Positions 13,490-26,402 of a stretch of 64,000 nt of DNA are shown one piece after another. How positions within the stretch are numbered: position 1 is the stretch's first letter; every line of letters starts with the position of its first letter. A program made the position numbers and the translations under genes. The notes beneath the pieces are model-generated. The model did not search any database. It was not told the DNA's origin and saw nothing but the letters and a program-made list of their open reading frames with translations. Location: assembly GCA_963277665.1 (NCBI GenBank), contig OY728125.1:1712828889-1712892888 (forward strand). The letters run 5' to 3'. Origin of the DNA: Viscum album (lineage: Eukaryota > Streptophyta > Magnoliopsida > Santalales > Viscaceae).

Positions 13490-16400
13490 CAAAATGAAAT
13501 ATTTTTTTACATGAAAAAGACATGAAATGGCATTAATAATATGATAAATCAGCTATCTATTTTGATGTTCCATAAAAATAAAAGTGGGATAACTAGCTAG
13601 ATAGCCTTGGGACCCATTTGTATTCACTTTTGAGGTAGGAACTATTATTGACCACATCCAACCTGTGTGACAGGATAGTAGTATAGTTTGATTCATATTA
13701 CTCATAATGAATGGTTAGATAACCATATAGGGCCCACGTAGATATGAATTGGTGATAGTTCTCTTGGGTGATGAGGTGAAACAATGTAGGTGGGTTATGG
13801 CCTAGGATTCCCATGGTTGAATGTTTTTTAGTTTTGAACCTCACTACCAACACAATGAACCTCTAAAATGAATTTACATATAAATAAGATCTCAATAGGG
13901 ATCAATTTTGATACGGGATTGTGGGTAACTATTCATCCTTTTTAAATGATATATAATGGACTCCCACTATATGATCATAATGATGTGATATTTTCACTCG
14001 AATGGGGAAAATCTTCTAACTGCAGCATCGCTGAAGAACGATTATGTATATCAATATTTTCAAAAATAATGTCAATAGATAAAAATAAAATTATCTTCAC
14101 CATTAATGAATTCCATGTTTAATTAATGATATCAAAGTGTGTCTAAACCATTAATTTCTATTTGTATTCATTTTCAATCATTGATGTATAGAATAAATAT
14201 AGCGAGGATATCAACAGAGGAATTAAAACCTTAAAATGAAATAAAATTTTGATACAATGCTTAGGTACCTCCAAGATGAATGGACAAGAATTAATTTATT
14301 ATTTCGTACATGTTAAAAAATTTAAAATAGAAGGTAGAACCATGTAATCTACATAATATTTTTCCAAAATTAATCAATATGACATTGAATCCATGTACAT
14401 TGTGACACTAGTTATGTTGTAAGGATTATCACTTCCCTAACAAATTCTCTTTGATGTTTACATATGCAATGGTAATTAAAAAATTAATTTTCTATATGAA
14501 TAAAAATGTTTTTTTGACACTAGATAAGTCATAGCATAAAATCCACATGAATGAATAGGTATTCCGAATATTTCTTGTACTAGTGGAGAGTTCGAGTATT
14601 TTTAGTGACGTAATACCATGTGAGGAAAAATATATATTAATTCCACTGAGAAATGAAGATATGGAATATGTGAGAAATAGAACATCGGTCTGCCAAATTA
14701 TTTTAATTGAGTTCCTTGGATAATTCCATCAAAATTTTTCAGGTATTATAAATTGTAAAAAAGTATACTTTATTCAGGTTTTAATCATTTTTATAATAAA
14801 TGAAAACAAACGTGTTGTAACTAAATTAATTTAAATTAATATTTAAATAAGAGATATTAAATCATTGAATAATGAGTTATTATTACATGAATAATTATTG
14901 TTTTATTCTAGATAAATTGTGCATTAAGGCGAAATAGAATATAGAGCGGTATGATATTAATGAACCTTACATCTATTTGGAAAGTTATATTTTTTGAGAT
15001 ATAGATACATTCTTTAATTGAAGAGTGATTATGCTTTTTGTGACTAGTGAAACTGATCAAACATGGATGCTATTGATGAACATGAAGAACTCTCGAGACT
15101 GAAACAGTTTATGTTCTTTTGGAAGTACACATGGAAGAGGTGTCAAAATTTATTTTATAGGATGACTATATTCAATGAATATCATTCTATATTTGGATCA
15201 AAATTAAAGTTGAATATTTTTTTGTGGTTCCTAACATTCTACTAGACGCTTGAGATTTGGTTGGGGGGTCTAACCAATCATGGAAGAAGAGTGATTTGGG
15301 TGTCTATAATATTAGTAAAGAGAAATTGTGGTGTATAACTAATTATTGGTATATTTTAATTAGCTGGTCTAACCATTTGTATTCATATGAGGAGATACTA
15401 AATAATCCATATTGGTGTGTCTATCTAACATGGAAAGGAGTAGACCTTTAGGTGTAACCTTATAAATACTGTGTTCTACCATCTCTTATATAACTACTAC
15501 ACATGAGTAGATACTGAGAGATAATAATTGGGTGGATTGAGATTATTAAACAGTTCAAGATGATGAATTTGGAAGGACAATAATATTTTTTAAAAAGGCT
15601 TCGACTAATTCACCCCCACTCAGTGAAACTTAACTATTCTTAGGACAATTTTCATGTGTTTATTGAAATTTTATGTTAAATATAATGTATGATTATTTTA
15701 AAAGGAACAATTTCTCTATTTTTTGTATTAGGAAGATATGTTGTTATTTTTGGGATTTATGAATAGAGTACTTTAATACAAATCCTATATATATGTCTAT
15801 GAATATGAAATTATCTTGAATTTTCAGTGAAGCATGATGTGTGTGATTTTTAATCAGTTACATCCCAATCTAGATATTACAAGTGGATGTGTCTCTAGTA
15901 TAATTTTTCCACGGGTTAATAACCTCGAAAAGGATGTTCCGGGTATTAACTCAATCACTACCTAGTACATGATAAAGAGGCTCTGCTACACACCTGATTA
16001 TATACTTTACGGTGATATACTTTAGAAAATTAATAATCTATTTATGAACCATTATAAAGTACTTGAATAGATAGTTATGTTAGAAAACATAATAGGGAAA
16101 TTACCATGGAAAATATATATAGAACCCTTGAGACGCATAAGTTAGGATTTATGAGTCATATATATTTTATTCCTTCTATCATCATAGTATCCATTTTTAC
16201 AAAAAAATTATTATTATCATCTTTTTTATTTTAGTTAATGGTTAGAAATATGAAGAAATTTTCCAATATCCATCAATATCAACATTTGATGATTACCATA
16301 ATGATATACCAAACCATTTTCGAGTTGAAGATAAGAACTCTCTATTAGTATTCTCTCATTTGACTAATTTCATGGTATGAATGATAAAGTTGTGGTTGAG

Positions 16401-16500
16401 GCCATTATGTGAAAGAGGAATCCTATATATAGAAGATATTATGATCCCCAAATCATATAATAATGGATTTAAAAATTTGGGAAGATAGTTACAATATTCT
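13490..16500 (+). other. Untranslated leader and unresolved 5' part of gag
   Basis: This 3-kb stretch between the primer site and the first recognisable gag segment is longer than the leader of a typical Tekay element, so it may hold another insertion. Two open stretches (15063-15245 and 15257-15451, plus strand) have less biased codon content than the surroundings and several Trp codons, but I cannot place them in a family. Around 13.6-13.9 kb the sequence is unusually G-rich for the window. Confidence 0.45.
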
Positions 16501-16559
16501 AATTATTATAATGAAAGAAACATGTGATTTAGCCTAATGTTAAATTCGATTAGTGGTGA

Positions 16560-16770
16560 AAACTAATCCGGAAATCAATGTTTAATGTGGAAATCGATTA
16601 CATAGAATAAGAGGATTAATGAAAATATTTTTCAATGAATATATCCCATAAAATCACTAACATAAAATTGAGAGGTATTTAAATGGACTAATGAAAATGG
16701 ATGATGTGTATGTTGGGAAATATGGGTTTTAAGGCTTACAGAGTTACCATATGAGTTTTTCATCAACACT
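16560..16770 (+). pseudogene. gag: gag fragment (retrotransposon Gag domain)
   Basis: In one frame the translation follows the conserved segment of plant Ty3/gypsy Gag in which a NEKYFP-like motif is followed by KEREFL and then a QG-TV-EYE-KF stretch. Here it reads NEYIP, then HKIERYLNGL, then VYVGKYGF, ending at a Tyr-His-Met equivalent of the conserved Pro-His-Met. Stops replace some Gln/Arg codons, as C-to-T and G-to-A decay produces. Gag forms the virus-like particle in the cytoplasm. The zinc knuckle expected downstream (16.8-17.2 kb) is not recognisable. Product non-functional. Confidence 0.6.
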
Positions 16771-17314
16771 AAAAATAATTAGGACTCCATATTTTGTGGA
16801 TTAAAGATAATTATACAAAAACACAAGGATATTATCGAATTTTAATGTATTGAATATAATGTAAATCCTGTCATTGTTGTTGATATGGAGATTTGAAACT
16901 CTTGTTGCTTCAATGGGGATAAAGAAAAAAAATAAAATTTAGTCTAATTTAGGATGATCAAAGTATAAATCTCACATGGGAAGGAAAATATAATATCCCA
17001 CAAGTCATAAATGTGGGAAGAAGCATCCCTAAAACTATATCAATGGAATGGAGAGATTATTTAAATGACTAAAAAGAATAATTACTTTAAAAAATTTAAT
17101 ATAGAGATAAGGAAATGAACTTATGTGATGGATGAAAACAAGGTTCAGATTAACACTAATCATATGGTAAAATTATTTATCTACAATGAAAACATGAATT
17201 TTAGAATCTAATTATATAATACAAGGGTTTCCAAATAAAATCATTGTCAAAAAACCCTAAGAGATAGAGATAAAGTAAGGGAATAATATAATTCTACCAC
17301 TAAGGTTGATCCCA

Positions 17315-17400
17315 ACAACGATGTGGTGATTGGTATGCTAGTTATTCATTCAATAAAATCAGACATACATATTTTTTTCACATTCTTTCATATCTTCTAA
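17315..17400 (+). pseudogene. Aspartic protease remnant
   Basis: The translation VIGMLVIHSIKSDIH matches the lead-in to the active site of plant gypsy proteases (a GTLLLHSVKAYVLF-type sequence). Shifting frame, IFFSHSFIS follows, matching the tail of the DSGASHSFIS motif. The catalytic Asp and part of the DSGA core are gone, apparently through a small deletion. Position between gag and RT is as expected. The intact enzyme would cleave the Gag-Pol polyprotein. Confidence 0.6.
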
Positions 17401-17789
17401 TATTAGTTGAACAATTAAAACACCACCTCAAAAGATGGTTTTCGAGAAGCTTTTGAGAATATAAAATTGAGATACTATTTAAACCCAAGTATATTGCTCA
17501 TATTAAGTCTATGTTTGTTGACCAAAACACCCAGAAAGTAATTTTCATTTATCATTTAGTGGATTAGGATTCTATATTGGGCATGAAATTATTATTATTA
17601 TATAAATAGAACAAATAAAATTAATGAGATTGAGATCACTCTTAATATCTATATTTATCTTCGCATTTAATAAAATTATAAGTATGAGGATTAATATCCA
17701 TTAGATTCATCATATTTTTATGAGAAATATTATCTAACCAAAATGACTGAAACAATTGAGATAATTATTTTCAAAGACAATACTTTTTT

Positions 17790-18680
17790 TAAGGATTATA
17801 ATAATGCATTACCTAAAGAATTAACAGTTATTCCCACTGAATGAAAGATTGAATTCTCAATCAAACTTATACTTGTATCTGTAACCATATAATAGAACCC
17901 ATAAAAATGGACATAATCAAGATTTAATAATCCATGATGAAATTATAAGAGAATCCAAAGAAGGGTTTTAAACACCTGAGTGTTTCACCGTAAGGCGACA
18001 CAATCCTCTTCAATAAAAAGAATGATTGGTAAATTTTCATACTGAATGGTTATCATGAACTCATTAAAACAATGATAAATAAAAAGTATCCCTTATCCAG
18101 GATAGATCGATCTTTTAATCAACTATATTTGGATAAATATTTCTCTAAGGTGGAACATTAGTCAGGATGTCTCCAATTAATGTGGAAGAAGGAACCTATT
18201 TCTAATACATACTTTCTAACAATTTATGGACACTATAAGTTCATATTTATGATCATATGATTCACTAATAATCTAGAAATATTTATTGACTTAAAGAATA
18301 CATTTTGTAATGTTTACCATTAAAAATTTTTTATAGTCATTATAGATAATATTCATGTATACTCCAAATGGATGGAGGAAGAAGAGGAGTATTTTTGAAT
18401 TTTCCTATGGTACTATCAAAAGGTTAAGATATATGAAAATTATAGTTAATATTAGATTTTCATTGAGGATGTATCATTCATGGGGCTTGTTTTCCATAGT
18501 AAAGGGATATTTATGGACCCATAAAAGATAAATTAAATTAAGACACAATCCACAATATCATCAGTAATGTAGATCCATTTATTCCTTATGCTAGTTTGGT
18601 ATTACATATGATTTTTTAGAAAATTGACATGATTTTCAAAACTACTAACCAAGCTAATGTGGATGGGGTATCCTTTCCTA
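17790..18680 (+). pseudogene. pol: Reverse transcriptase domain
   Basis: Successive blocks of the plant gypsy RT can be followed through frameshifts. At 17815-17900 is the start block (KELTVIPTE, then KIEFSI, equivalent to [18 protein letters not shown]). At 18075-18120 NKKYPLSRID matches NKYPLPRIDDLF. At 18215-18260 GHYEFIFM matches GHYEFLVMPFGL. At 18340-18365 IDNIHVYSK stands for FIDDILVYSK: the second catalytic Asp has become Asn (GAT to AAT). At 18560-18670 the connection segment (RS-L, ITYDFLEN, TTNQANV) matches RSFLGLAGYYRRFI...LTQKNV. The enzyme copied element RNA into DNA in the particle. It is clearly dead. Confidence 0.88.
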
Positions 18681-18684
18681 ATAT

Positions 18685-18990
18685 TGATGATTAGGATGTG
18701 TGCTTCATGGACATGGGGATCAAAAAAAGAAGGAACATTATCATTAATTTCTCAGATGATTTCTCTAGACATCCTTAGGAAGAATATAAATATTATCAAA
18801 GACAAGATGTTGTAATAATGTACAATATGAATGATATATGAAAATAAGTGTTATCATAGTTCAGTATTAAAGAAAAATAATTTATAATATTTGGGTAATG
18901 TCTATATGTACCATCAATACCATAAATATTGAGGGAGGTGTTCAATGATTCAAATGGCTAGACATTATTCGTCCACCATGGGATCCCGAA
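18685..18990 (+). pseudogene. RNase H remnant
   Basis: LGCVLHGHG at about 18690-18717 matches the GLGCVLMQHGKVIAYAS block that follows the first catalytic Asp of gypsy RNase H. Sequence after this is stop-ridden, and the spacing to the integrase is short, so part may be deleted. In an intact element this domain degrades the RNA strand during reverse transcription. Confidence 0.6.
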
Positions 18991-19033
18991 GATGAATTTA
19001 TATCTCTTACATAAATATTAGTGGGAAAATATA

Positions 19034-19660
19034 ATGATGTATATTGCAAAGAATACATCAAAATTTATTCTATTCATAAGATTGAAGGATAAAAAGAAAA
19101 GGTATAAGGGAATTATTCAACCATTACCCATACCAATATTAATATTGGAAAATATCACCATACACATTTTCATTTATCTTCAAAAGACATTGAGAATTAA
19201 TAATTTTATATGTTTTGGGTTGGATCATCTTACAATGACTAATCATTTATTTACTCTTTTTAAAATATTATCAGTCAATCTACAGGCATGGATATACATC
19301 AAATAAATTGTGAGGTTGAATGCAATGAAACTACTTATTGTATCGAACTAAGGTATGAAATTAAAATATAAGTTCAATAAGAGTCTCTGACATTATATAA
19401 AAAATGAGTTTAAATTTAGTACGACTTCGTACCCATAAACCGTTGTCCAATCTAAGAATATTATCTAAACACTTGATGAAATTTTGATAGAATTCTTAGT
19501 GGAATTTAAAGGACTATAATATCAAAATATTCCTCTGGATGAATTCTCATACAATATTATATTATTGTCAAGTATACAAATGAATCTATATGAATCATTT
19601 AATGAAATGAAAGGTAGAACACTTGTGTGTCATGATAATGTGGGATAACACCAGTTGTTT
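19034..19660 (+). pseudogene. Integrase, zinc-finger end and catalytic core
   Basis: The first 90 codons are still open. They align with the plant chromovirus integrase: KDKKKRYKGIIQPLPIPILILENITI equals the [28 protein letters not shown] region, and FGLDHLTMTNHLF equals VDRLTKSAHF. The first catalytic Asp (MDF) now reads His-Ile, so it is lost. After a stop, 19400-19490 matches LKFSTAFHPQTDGQSERTIQTLEDML, and 19510-19645 matches [35 protein letters not shown], the latter with readable EHLCV near its end. The enzyme inserted element DNA into chromosomes. Inactive. Confidence 0.88.
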
Positions 19661-20236
19661 GGACCTAATATAGTTATGAAAATAATTGAAAAATATTAAA
19701 ACCATTCAATATTACATGAAAGAGGTTCAAAGTAGACATAAGAGAATTGATGATAATCATTGATGAATTATGGAGATTGATTTTAGATTTAATGTGTTCC
19801 TAAAAATATCTATGTGGAAAAGCATCATGATATTTTGAAAGAAGGGAAAGTAATGTCCCCGGTACAATGACCCCTTCAGGATTCTTCGTCATATCCATGT
19901 TATGGAACATAGATTAGAAAACCCACCAAACATGTATCTAGTTCTTGATGAATTCCATTAATCCAAATGAAGGAAATACAAACCATATTCCCACAAGAAA
20001 AAAATTCATACGTGGAATAGATAAAATAGTGTTGCTCTTATGAGGTCTATTTCATAAAGTTATTGGACTATAGAGATAATGTTCAAAAACACAATAAAAT
20101 AATATAGTCAATGTACAATAGAAACCACAAAATTATAGGGATGTGACATTGGAATTGGAGGAATTATTTAAGAATAAGTTAAATCACATGTTTTCCCCAA
20201 AGTATGAAAAATTAAATACCAATGGTGAAATTTTTT
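19660..20236 (+). pseudogene. Integrase C-terminal region with chromodomain-like tail
   Basis: At 19745-19880 the translation follows the integrase C-terminal block RRPLEFEVGDKVFLKVSPWKGVMRFGKRGKLSPRYIGPFEIL through several stops and a shift. At 20085-20190 a block equivalent to KVLWRNHKVEEATWELEE follows (the nucleotides still spell GGAATTGGAGGA at its end). This tail after the GPF/Y module defines chromoviruses, where it steers integration to heterochromatin. The polypurine tract follows within 60 bases, so the C-terminus is complete in extent. Confidence 0.75.
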
Positions 20237-20249
20237 AAGAGGGGAAGAA
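20237..20249 (+). other. Polypurine tract
   Basis: AAGAGGGGAAGAA immediately precedes the TGTAATGACC start of the 3' LTR. This purine run primes plus-strand DNA synthesis in LTR elements, and its exact adjacency fixes the 3' LTR boundary. Confidence 0.85.
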
Positions 20250-22202
20250 TGTAATGACCCGTAATTTTATAAATGTAATTTCCATTCTAAAATTATAATC
20301 ATGTCATATTTCATAATATTATATTATATATCGAAAACACACCACATGATAAACCTTCCAAAAATTATTATATTCATTTGAAAATTAAATTTAGAGAATA
20401 AATTTGGTCATTATGATTTCAAATTTTAGTATGCGATAAATAATTGGAAAAAAGGTAACTAAAAATGAAAACATTGATTATCTCAATATACCAGAATAAT
20501 TACAGTCACAAAAAAATATAGAAATAAAAAATATATTAGTAATAATACCGTTGGAATAATAACCGAACCATTAGAATTGAAATATGGCTTTTAGGATAAA
20601 ACAAAATAGCCATATAACTATAACATTTTTAATTAATGGATCATCAATATTTATGAAAAAAAGAAAATTTAGTACAATTCAAATTTATTTAAATTTGTTT
20701 ATGTATATTAATACCCTTTCATTGAACTTATACTATTTAAGTATAATATGAATATAACTTCAATAATTGTCCATGACTAATATGAACATGGAATCATGAA
20801 ATGAGCCCTCCCCGAACAAAAAAAATTCAACATTATAGATAATTTAAATGGATAGAAATGAAAATTAATAAATTATATTATATGAAATATTAATTTAAAT
20901 GATTAAAAATTAAGTAATTAAAATGTCTAATTCAATTATCTAGTACCTTATGTTCATGTCGATATTGATTCTTGAACATAAAGAAAAGGACCCCTCCAAA
21001 CCAAACATTTTCTTTTGGTTATGAACTTTCTATATGTAACAAACTTTATATCTATATTTTATGACATAAAATGAATCGAAATTTTTATATATATCTCTTA
21101 CATGTATATCAATCTATTATTCCTTCCATTGATAGGGTAATACATAGCCTATATTCATTTATCAAATACTTTATTTATAATAAATCTCACTTAATGGGAA
21201 CATTTGTATCCATTAATCCATATATTTAACCCTCATTTAAAGTATTTATTTTCTAATTAACACTATATATTCAGAAATATTATTATATAATCAGTTATTA
21301 ATGTCTATTACATTTAATTCCTTCTTATTTTGGCAATATTTATGAACTATACATTGATTATCATATAAGGTAATATTTTCCCACCAATAAATTTTGATTG
21401 TAAAAATATTTGTTTATTCCATTTTAATGATTTAATTTTTTAGAATACATAAGTACGAACATGTTATAATGTGTGTGAGTAGATATTGCTCCCATTTATA
21501 GGGAAGTTCTTCTCTCTCATGAGATGATATATATAAAAATAATGAGTAAAACTAATCCAAAATGAGACTCAATATACTATGTGATTTTCCATTGGAAGTT
21601 AGCATGTAAATATTCTTTTATAATGTTATATTTCTAAAACAATTATATTTCAATGATCTTATGAAAACATTTTTTTATGTTATTCTCTTATGTGTTTATT
21701 CGTGATATTTCTCTTTTATGCTGTCGTGTTATTCTGTTTGAATCAGATGTAATTGCATGATATCATGTTTATTCCTATACAAGTATTTGTAGTTCACCCT
21801 TTTCTTTATTTTAATCCATAGGTTATACTATGAAATTTTAGGAGCTCAAATTTATTTAGGAGATAATTTTGGATAATAAAAAAATATGTTATGTCATAGT
21901 TTATTGTTGATGTTTTATGAACCAATTCTTAACAATTCAAATGGCCTCACTATATTTTGGTTTTTTATTAATTATTAATATTAAAAATAAATCTATTATA
22001 TGTGATATATTATTGTGTTTATGTGTGAGATGAGTGTATTCTTCTCCAAAAAATAAAGTGAAATTACATTGGAAATAACATATATAAAGTATTTTAGTTT
22101 TAAATTCCTTTCCATATCATTGAATTTTAGTTACTGTTTGTTTTAATTTTACATGTACTCTAAGCTCATTTATTATGTAATGAAGTGATAGTGGATGTCA
22201 CA
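20250..22202 (+). repeat. 3' LTR of the plus-strand chromovirus
   Basis: Starts TGTAATGACC after the polypurine tract and ends GGATGTCACA, a common terminus in plant Tekay-type LTRs. It is 1,953 bases long and pairs with 10092-13475, which lacks clean colinearity only where the nested insertion lies. The mid-LTR TATA-like site is at 21030. The LTR supplies promoter and polyadenylation signals; whether anything is still active cannot be seen. Confidence 0.85.
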
Positions 22203-24561
22203 ATATTCATACCTCCCTCATTTTATATTATATGATATTAGAACATATGAAGTCCATTTATTTTATATGTGTGAAATTATACAATTATTTTATACTTAAC
22301 TATGATTGGATTATTGATAAAAGGTTTACATATCATTTTATATTTATTTGTTTTCAGAGGATTAAAATTGAGAGAAATATTATCTAATAATTTTTATGGT
22401 GATAATTTTTTCCGTTTTGATCAAATTGATTTTTCATGAATCCCCAACAAGTAAATTTTTATTTCCCTATGAATGCGGCATAGTGTTCATCATGGGGAAA
22501 ATCTCAATACAAGACCACTCACATGCACTATATCTCTATTTCAATTATTTATAAAATAACTGGTATACTTCTAAATGATATTCTAACATTGGTTAGTTTA
22601 TTGTCACACAATTTAATTTTTTAATATTTTAATTTTAGGAGTTTTTTAAAAGAAAAATAATGGAATGTTAATGGAATATATAAACAAAATTTAAAAGTTT
22701 ATAAGAGGTAGTTTTATATAATCCATATCATTAAATTCTTATTTTCCTTTGAATGTAGAATATTATGCACCCTTTGGACAATATCTTAGGGAGGCCACTC
22801 ACACTACAATGAATTCCTAATGTCAATATTCTAAAAGTTGTTAATATCCTACTAAATGGTATATCAATAAAATTGGGGGTGGTGGGTTTAAAGTGGGTGT
22901 AATAAAAATATATTAAAATTAATAACACAATTAATACGAGTTTTAAATATGTTAGTGAAGATTAAAGATATTGATAGTATTAATATTTCATAGTGATGTA
23001 ACCCTACTTATTTTCAATTTTTGTTTCTCAGTACTTAAACCTATGTTGAGGTTAACCTTATCCCTCTACAACAGCCCATTAAAGATTTTAATACCCCACA
23101 CTATCCCATTTCATGTAGGATATCCTCCTTTACATCATCACTATAATACTACAACAACCCTCTATATAAAAAGTTACTATAACAAAGTAATGGAAAGAAT
23201 TAAATGGGAGAAGAACCCAACAGAAGAGAAAATGTTATGAAACCTTCACCATAAACATTTTCTGTACTATTGATAATATAAATATGAAATAACTATATTC
23301 ATTAAATCAGAAAATAATAAAAACATCACATCCCCAATCCCCCTCGCTGACATAAATGAGGTTTATTTACTTATTTTCTTGTAAAAGAGAAGGTTCACAG
23401 TGCTGGAATCAAAAAATATAAAATGAAATAGAAAAAGATATTTGAAGTGAAAACAAATATATAATATGTAGATTTGGATCAATATAAAAAATATAAAAAT
23501 CTCTTGATAATTATAAACTAAAATTTCCATCATTTTGATAGTGGATGGAGAATCATTTTTGTAATAAATAAGGGTGATTAATTCTAGGAACAAATTTTCC
23601 CTCAAATAGTGTAATCTGGGTTGGAGTAATAATATGCCTAATTTGAAATTTTGGTCTTATAAAAAGATATATATATATATATATCCTCCACTGGACCTAT
23701 GTATTTGATATCATTTTGTTATATATAAAGAAATTTCTGATATTTTTATTTGGGTATGTAATTCTATCCAGGAGATAGTTGTAAATCCTATGTATATATT
23801 ATTCTTGAATAAATGACTTTGAAACCACCATAATATTGAGTGTAAATAGTTATAAAAAATATTCTTTGGAATTTTATATATATTAGTGTGATTTTTTATA
23901 AATAATTTGTTTATTTTATGATATATGGTCCCATTTTTTAACTTTTATAAAACAAGGCATATATTTTAATGCTCAAATAGGGATATTTATTTCGGTCAAT
24001 ACTTTTTTCATCCATCTCTTGTTCTATTGGAACTAAATTTGTCCCTAAATTTTTTGAAGCCTATAATATCATAATAATTATTAATGTAGGAAACTATATT
24101 TCTGAAATAAAATTTTTTATATAAAAATACTTAAAATTAAAAAATAAATCCATTTTCAAAAATAAGTTCAACTTATTCTAAAATAATAAATATATAAAAT
24201 TTACCCATAAAAATAATATTTTTGGTTAAAAAATTTAACTAAATAATATAAATATATTCAAATATGATCTTCATCAAGATAGACTAAAATTATTTAGTGT
24301 ATATGGATCTCCAAATTGGTTTTCATTCGAATGATCTTTTTATTTAGAGGAAGTGTTTCAAGGATAACTCTATCTAAACCATGATTGTATAAGATCTTTT
24401 ATGTTGTATGGTTGGTTGGGAGAGGCATGGAGTTGATATTTTTGGAATGTGGGTATATAGTGGAGGAATCTAAAAAATGAGATGATACCCTCAATTATCC
24501 CACTGGGATGCCACCATTAGTCCATTGGGTAATGAAATAGCCACTGGAAAAGCCATCAAAA
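22203..24561. other. Spacer between two plus-strand elements, no gene seen
   Basis: AT-rich with scattered C- and G-containing stretches. Short frames at 22731-22928 (minus), 22971-23240 (plus) and 23363-23605 (minus) have no recognisable domain. An AT dinucleotide run lies at 23667-23684. Confidence 0.55.
23667..23684. repeat. (AT)n microsatellite
   Basis: Eighteen bases of uninterrupted AT dinucleotides in non-coding spacer. Confidence 0.85.
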
Positions 24562-26387
24562 CCTCATTAGAGGGGGAACATGAAAACGGTGGGTAAAACC
24601 AAATTTATGGTGGGGTTAATCTATTTTGTTTTTAATTTATTGATTAATTATGTTATAAATTATAGGGTGATTCATTCAACCCTAAACATGTCAAATGCTA
24701 ATAATATTTTTTTTCTCTCATCTGAAGGAAATTTTACCTAGTTTTCAATTCTTTTTCATGGAATCTATTATAGGGAGTCACCATTGGTAATGTATAATTT
24801 TCACAATCAAAATTTTCAGATTCATATATATTGTATTGATATTTTACTAAATTATTATTTATAGGATTTTTTATAAAGATTCTATATTTTCAACTCCTTG
24901 GGTTGAATTATGACTTGGTGTCAAAAATGAAATATAATTCTAGTACAAGGAAAGTGGTTAATAAAATATTTATATTTATAGGAGTTTATATATTGTTTTA
25001 TTTGTGGGATTGGGTGGTTTCATTAGTATGACAAGGAAAAAACAACTGTTATTCATTATGGACCTAGATATATGTTATACAGTTATCTCACTAGAGGTTT
25101 GACAATGGTTGTGGAATGAATTTTTAATGTACAACTTGGGGGTTTTTGGTCATGGTTTTAAAATCACCTAGGTTTTTCATTAGATTTTTCAATGGATGGG
25201 TTGTTTGATGTGGTTTATTGGGAACATGGTGAGTTTATGTTCATTTTTGAAGTGATATAATGATGATGTATCTTTCATTTTTTATGTTTTTATAGAGGAT
25301 CACTCGGTTTTTTATGTGCGATGTTGTTGATGTTTCTTACCGGGGGAATAAGCTTTTTGCAGTTGTGTTCACATAAAGGTTCCTATAGGGAGATTTATAC
25401 CATTAAATAGTTATGAATATTCTTTATAGATGAGTGGATTAGGGAGAATTATTTTTTCATAAAATGGGATTAGGGATACTCTATATTTGTGTCCATGTGA
25501 ACTAAGGGGTGATTGTGATCACTGGATTAGAGTGGGACACACATTGTATATGTGGTACTTAAATGGGGATCATGGGTTGGGCATGGTAAATTCATTGTGT
25601 TCATTGAGTTTTATATGTGTCGTTGTGGGGTAGTTTTGATAGGGTGACTAAATTGATATCGATTTACTAGAGGATTTTGGATGAGTATAGTTGTGTATAG
25701 GTCATTTCATGAATGTCCCACTACAACACTAACTATAGTAGGTAGGAACTCAACTATGGATGGTTAATCAATTAAAATTTTTCAGATATGTTTGTTGTTT
25801 GGGTTATAATATATCGTACATTTCACACAACCATATACATTTGGTTATTATAGAGGAACACTATTGTGGTTTGTCTATTGATTTCATACTCATACCCTAC
25901 ATGGGGCCTCTTGGGCACATATAAAAATTATTGTTCATAATAAATGAATGAGAAAGGGCCATGTGGCTATTGATTAGAAAGATAGTGATGTATTAGATGA
26001 ATGTGTTGGATTTTGAGGTATTTTGGATGGACCAAGTGGATCATTATTTCCAAAAAAATGTTTTATTTAGTTTTTGGACCTATTAGTGCATTATAGACAT
26101 ATGTCAATCTGGTATAATTCGGTACGGTTTGTTTGATATTGTGGATTATTATTTTTCATACCATGAGATATATTTCTATCAGTATTTATAATATAACATT
26201 GAATTAACTTTTTGTATTTTATAATATATTTTATTTTTTCTATTCATTATTATTGAGGGGTATAGTCTCCTCGATAAAAACTAAACCCCATTATTAGTGC
26301 GTATCCTCTAGAATTTGAGGAGGTATTCTTGAGGTTTTTAATATTGGGATCAACCTCCACTGGATGATCTATGTTAAGGATGACACA
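24562..26387 (+). repeat. 5' LTR of the pol-less element
   Basis: Ends with GATGACACA, directly followed by the decayed primer site. The start is approximate, inferred from alignment with the 3' LTR. The plus strand is conspicuously G/T-rich. Near 26255-26280 it has the ATTATTGAGGGGTATAGTCTC motif, similar to the TTACTGAG...CTCACC stretch common towards the 3' end of plant Tekay-type LTRs. Confidence 0.72.
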
Positions 26388-26390
26388 ATT

Positions 26391-26402
26391 TTTTATCAGA
26401 TA
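26391..26402 (+). other. Decayed primer-binding site
   Basis: TTTTATCAGATA aligns with TGGTATCAGAGC, keeping the seven central bases TATCAGA, and lies three bases after the LTR-terminal CACA. This placement argues strongly for an LTR retrotransposon read on the plus strand. Confidence 0.7.

Larger units (their letters stand above)
10092..22202 (+). mobile_element. Decayed Ty3/gypsy chromovirus, Tekay/Del-like, with two LTRs and a nested insertion
   Basis: The element runs 5' LTR, decayed primer-binding site, gag, protease, RT, RNase H, integrase, chromodomain-like tail, polypurine tract, 3' LTR. That is the Ty3/gypsy order, and the integrase tail places it with plant chromoviruses. The two LTRs align along their length, for example GACTCTATCCACTATGTGAT near 12765 against GACTCAATATACTATGTGAT near 21565. 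Divergence is heavy, so the insertion is old. No 5-base target duplication is visible: the sequence before 10092 and the ATATT after 22202 do not match. All proteins are broken by stops and frameshifts, so the element is inactive. Confidence 0.9.
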
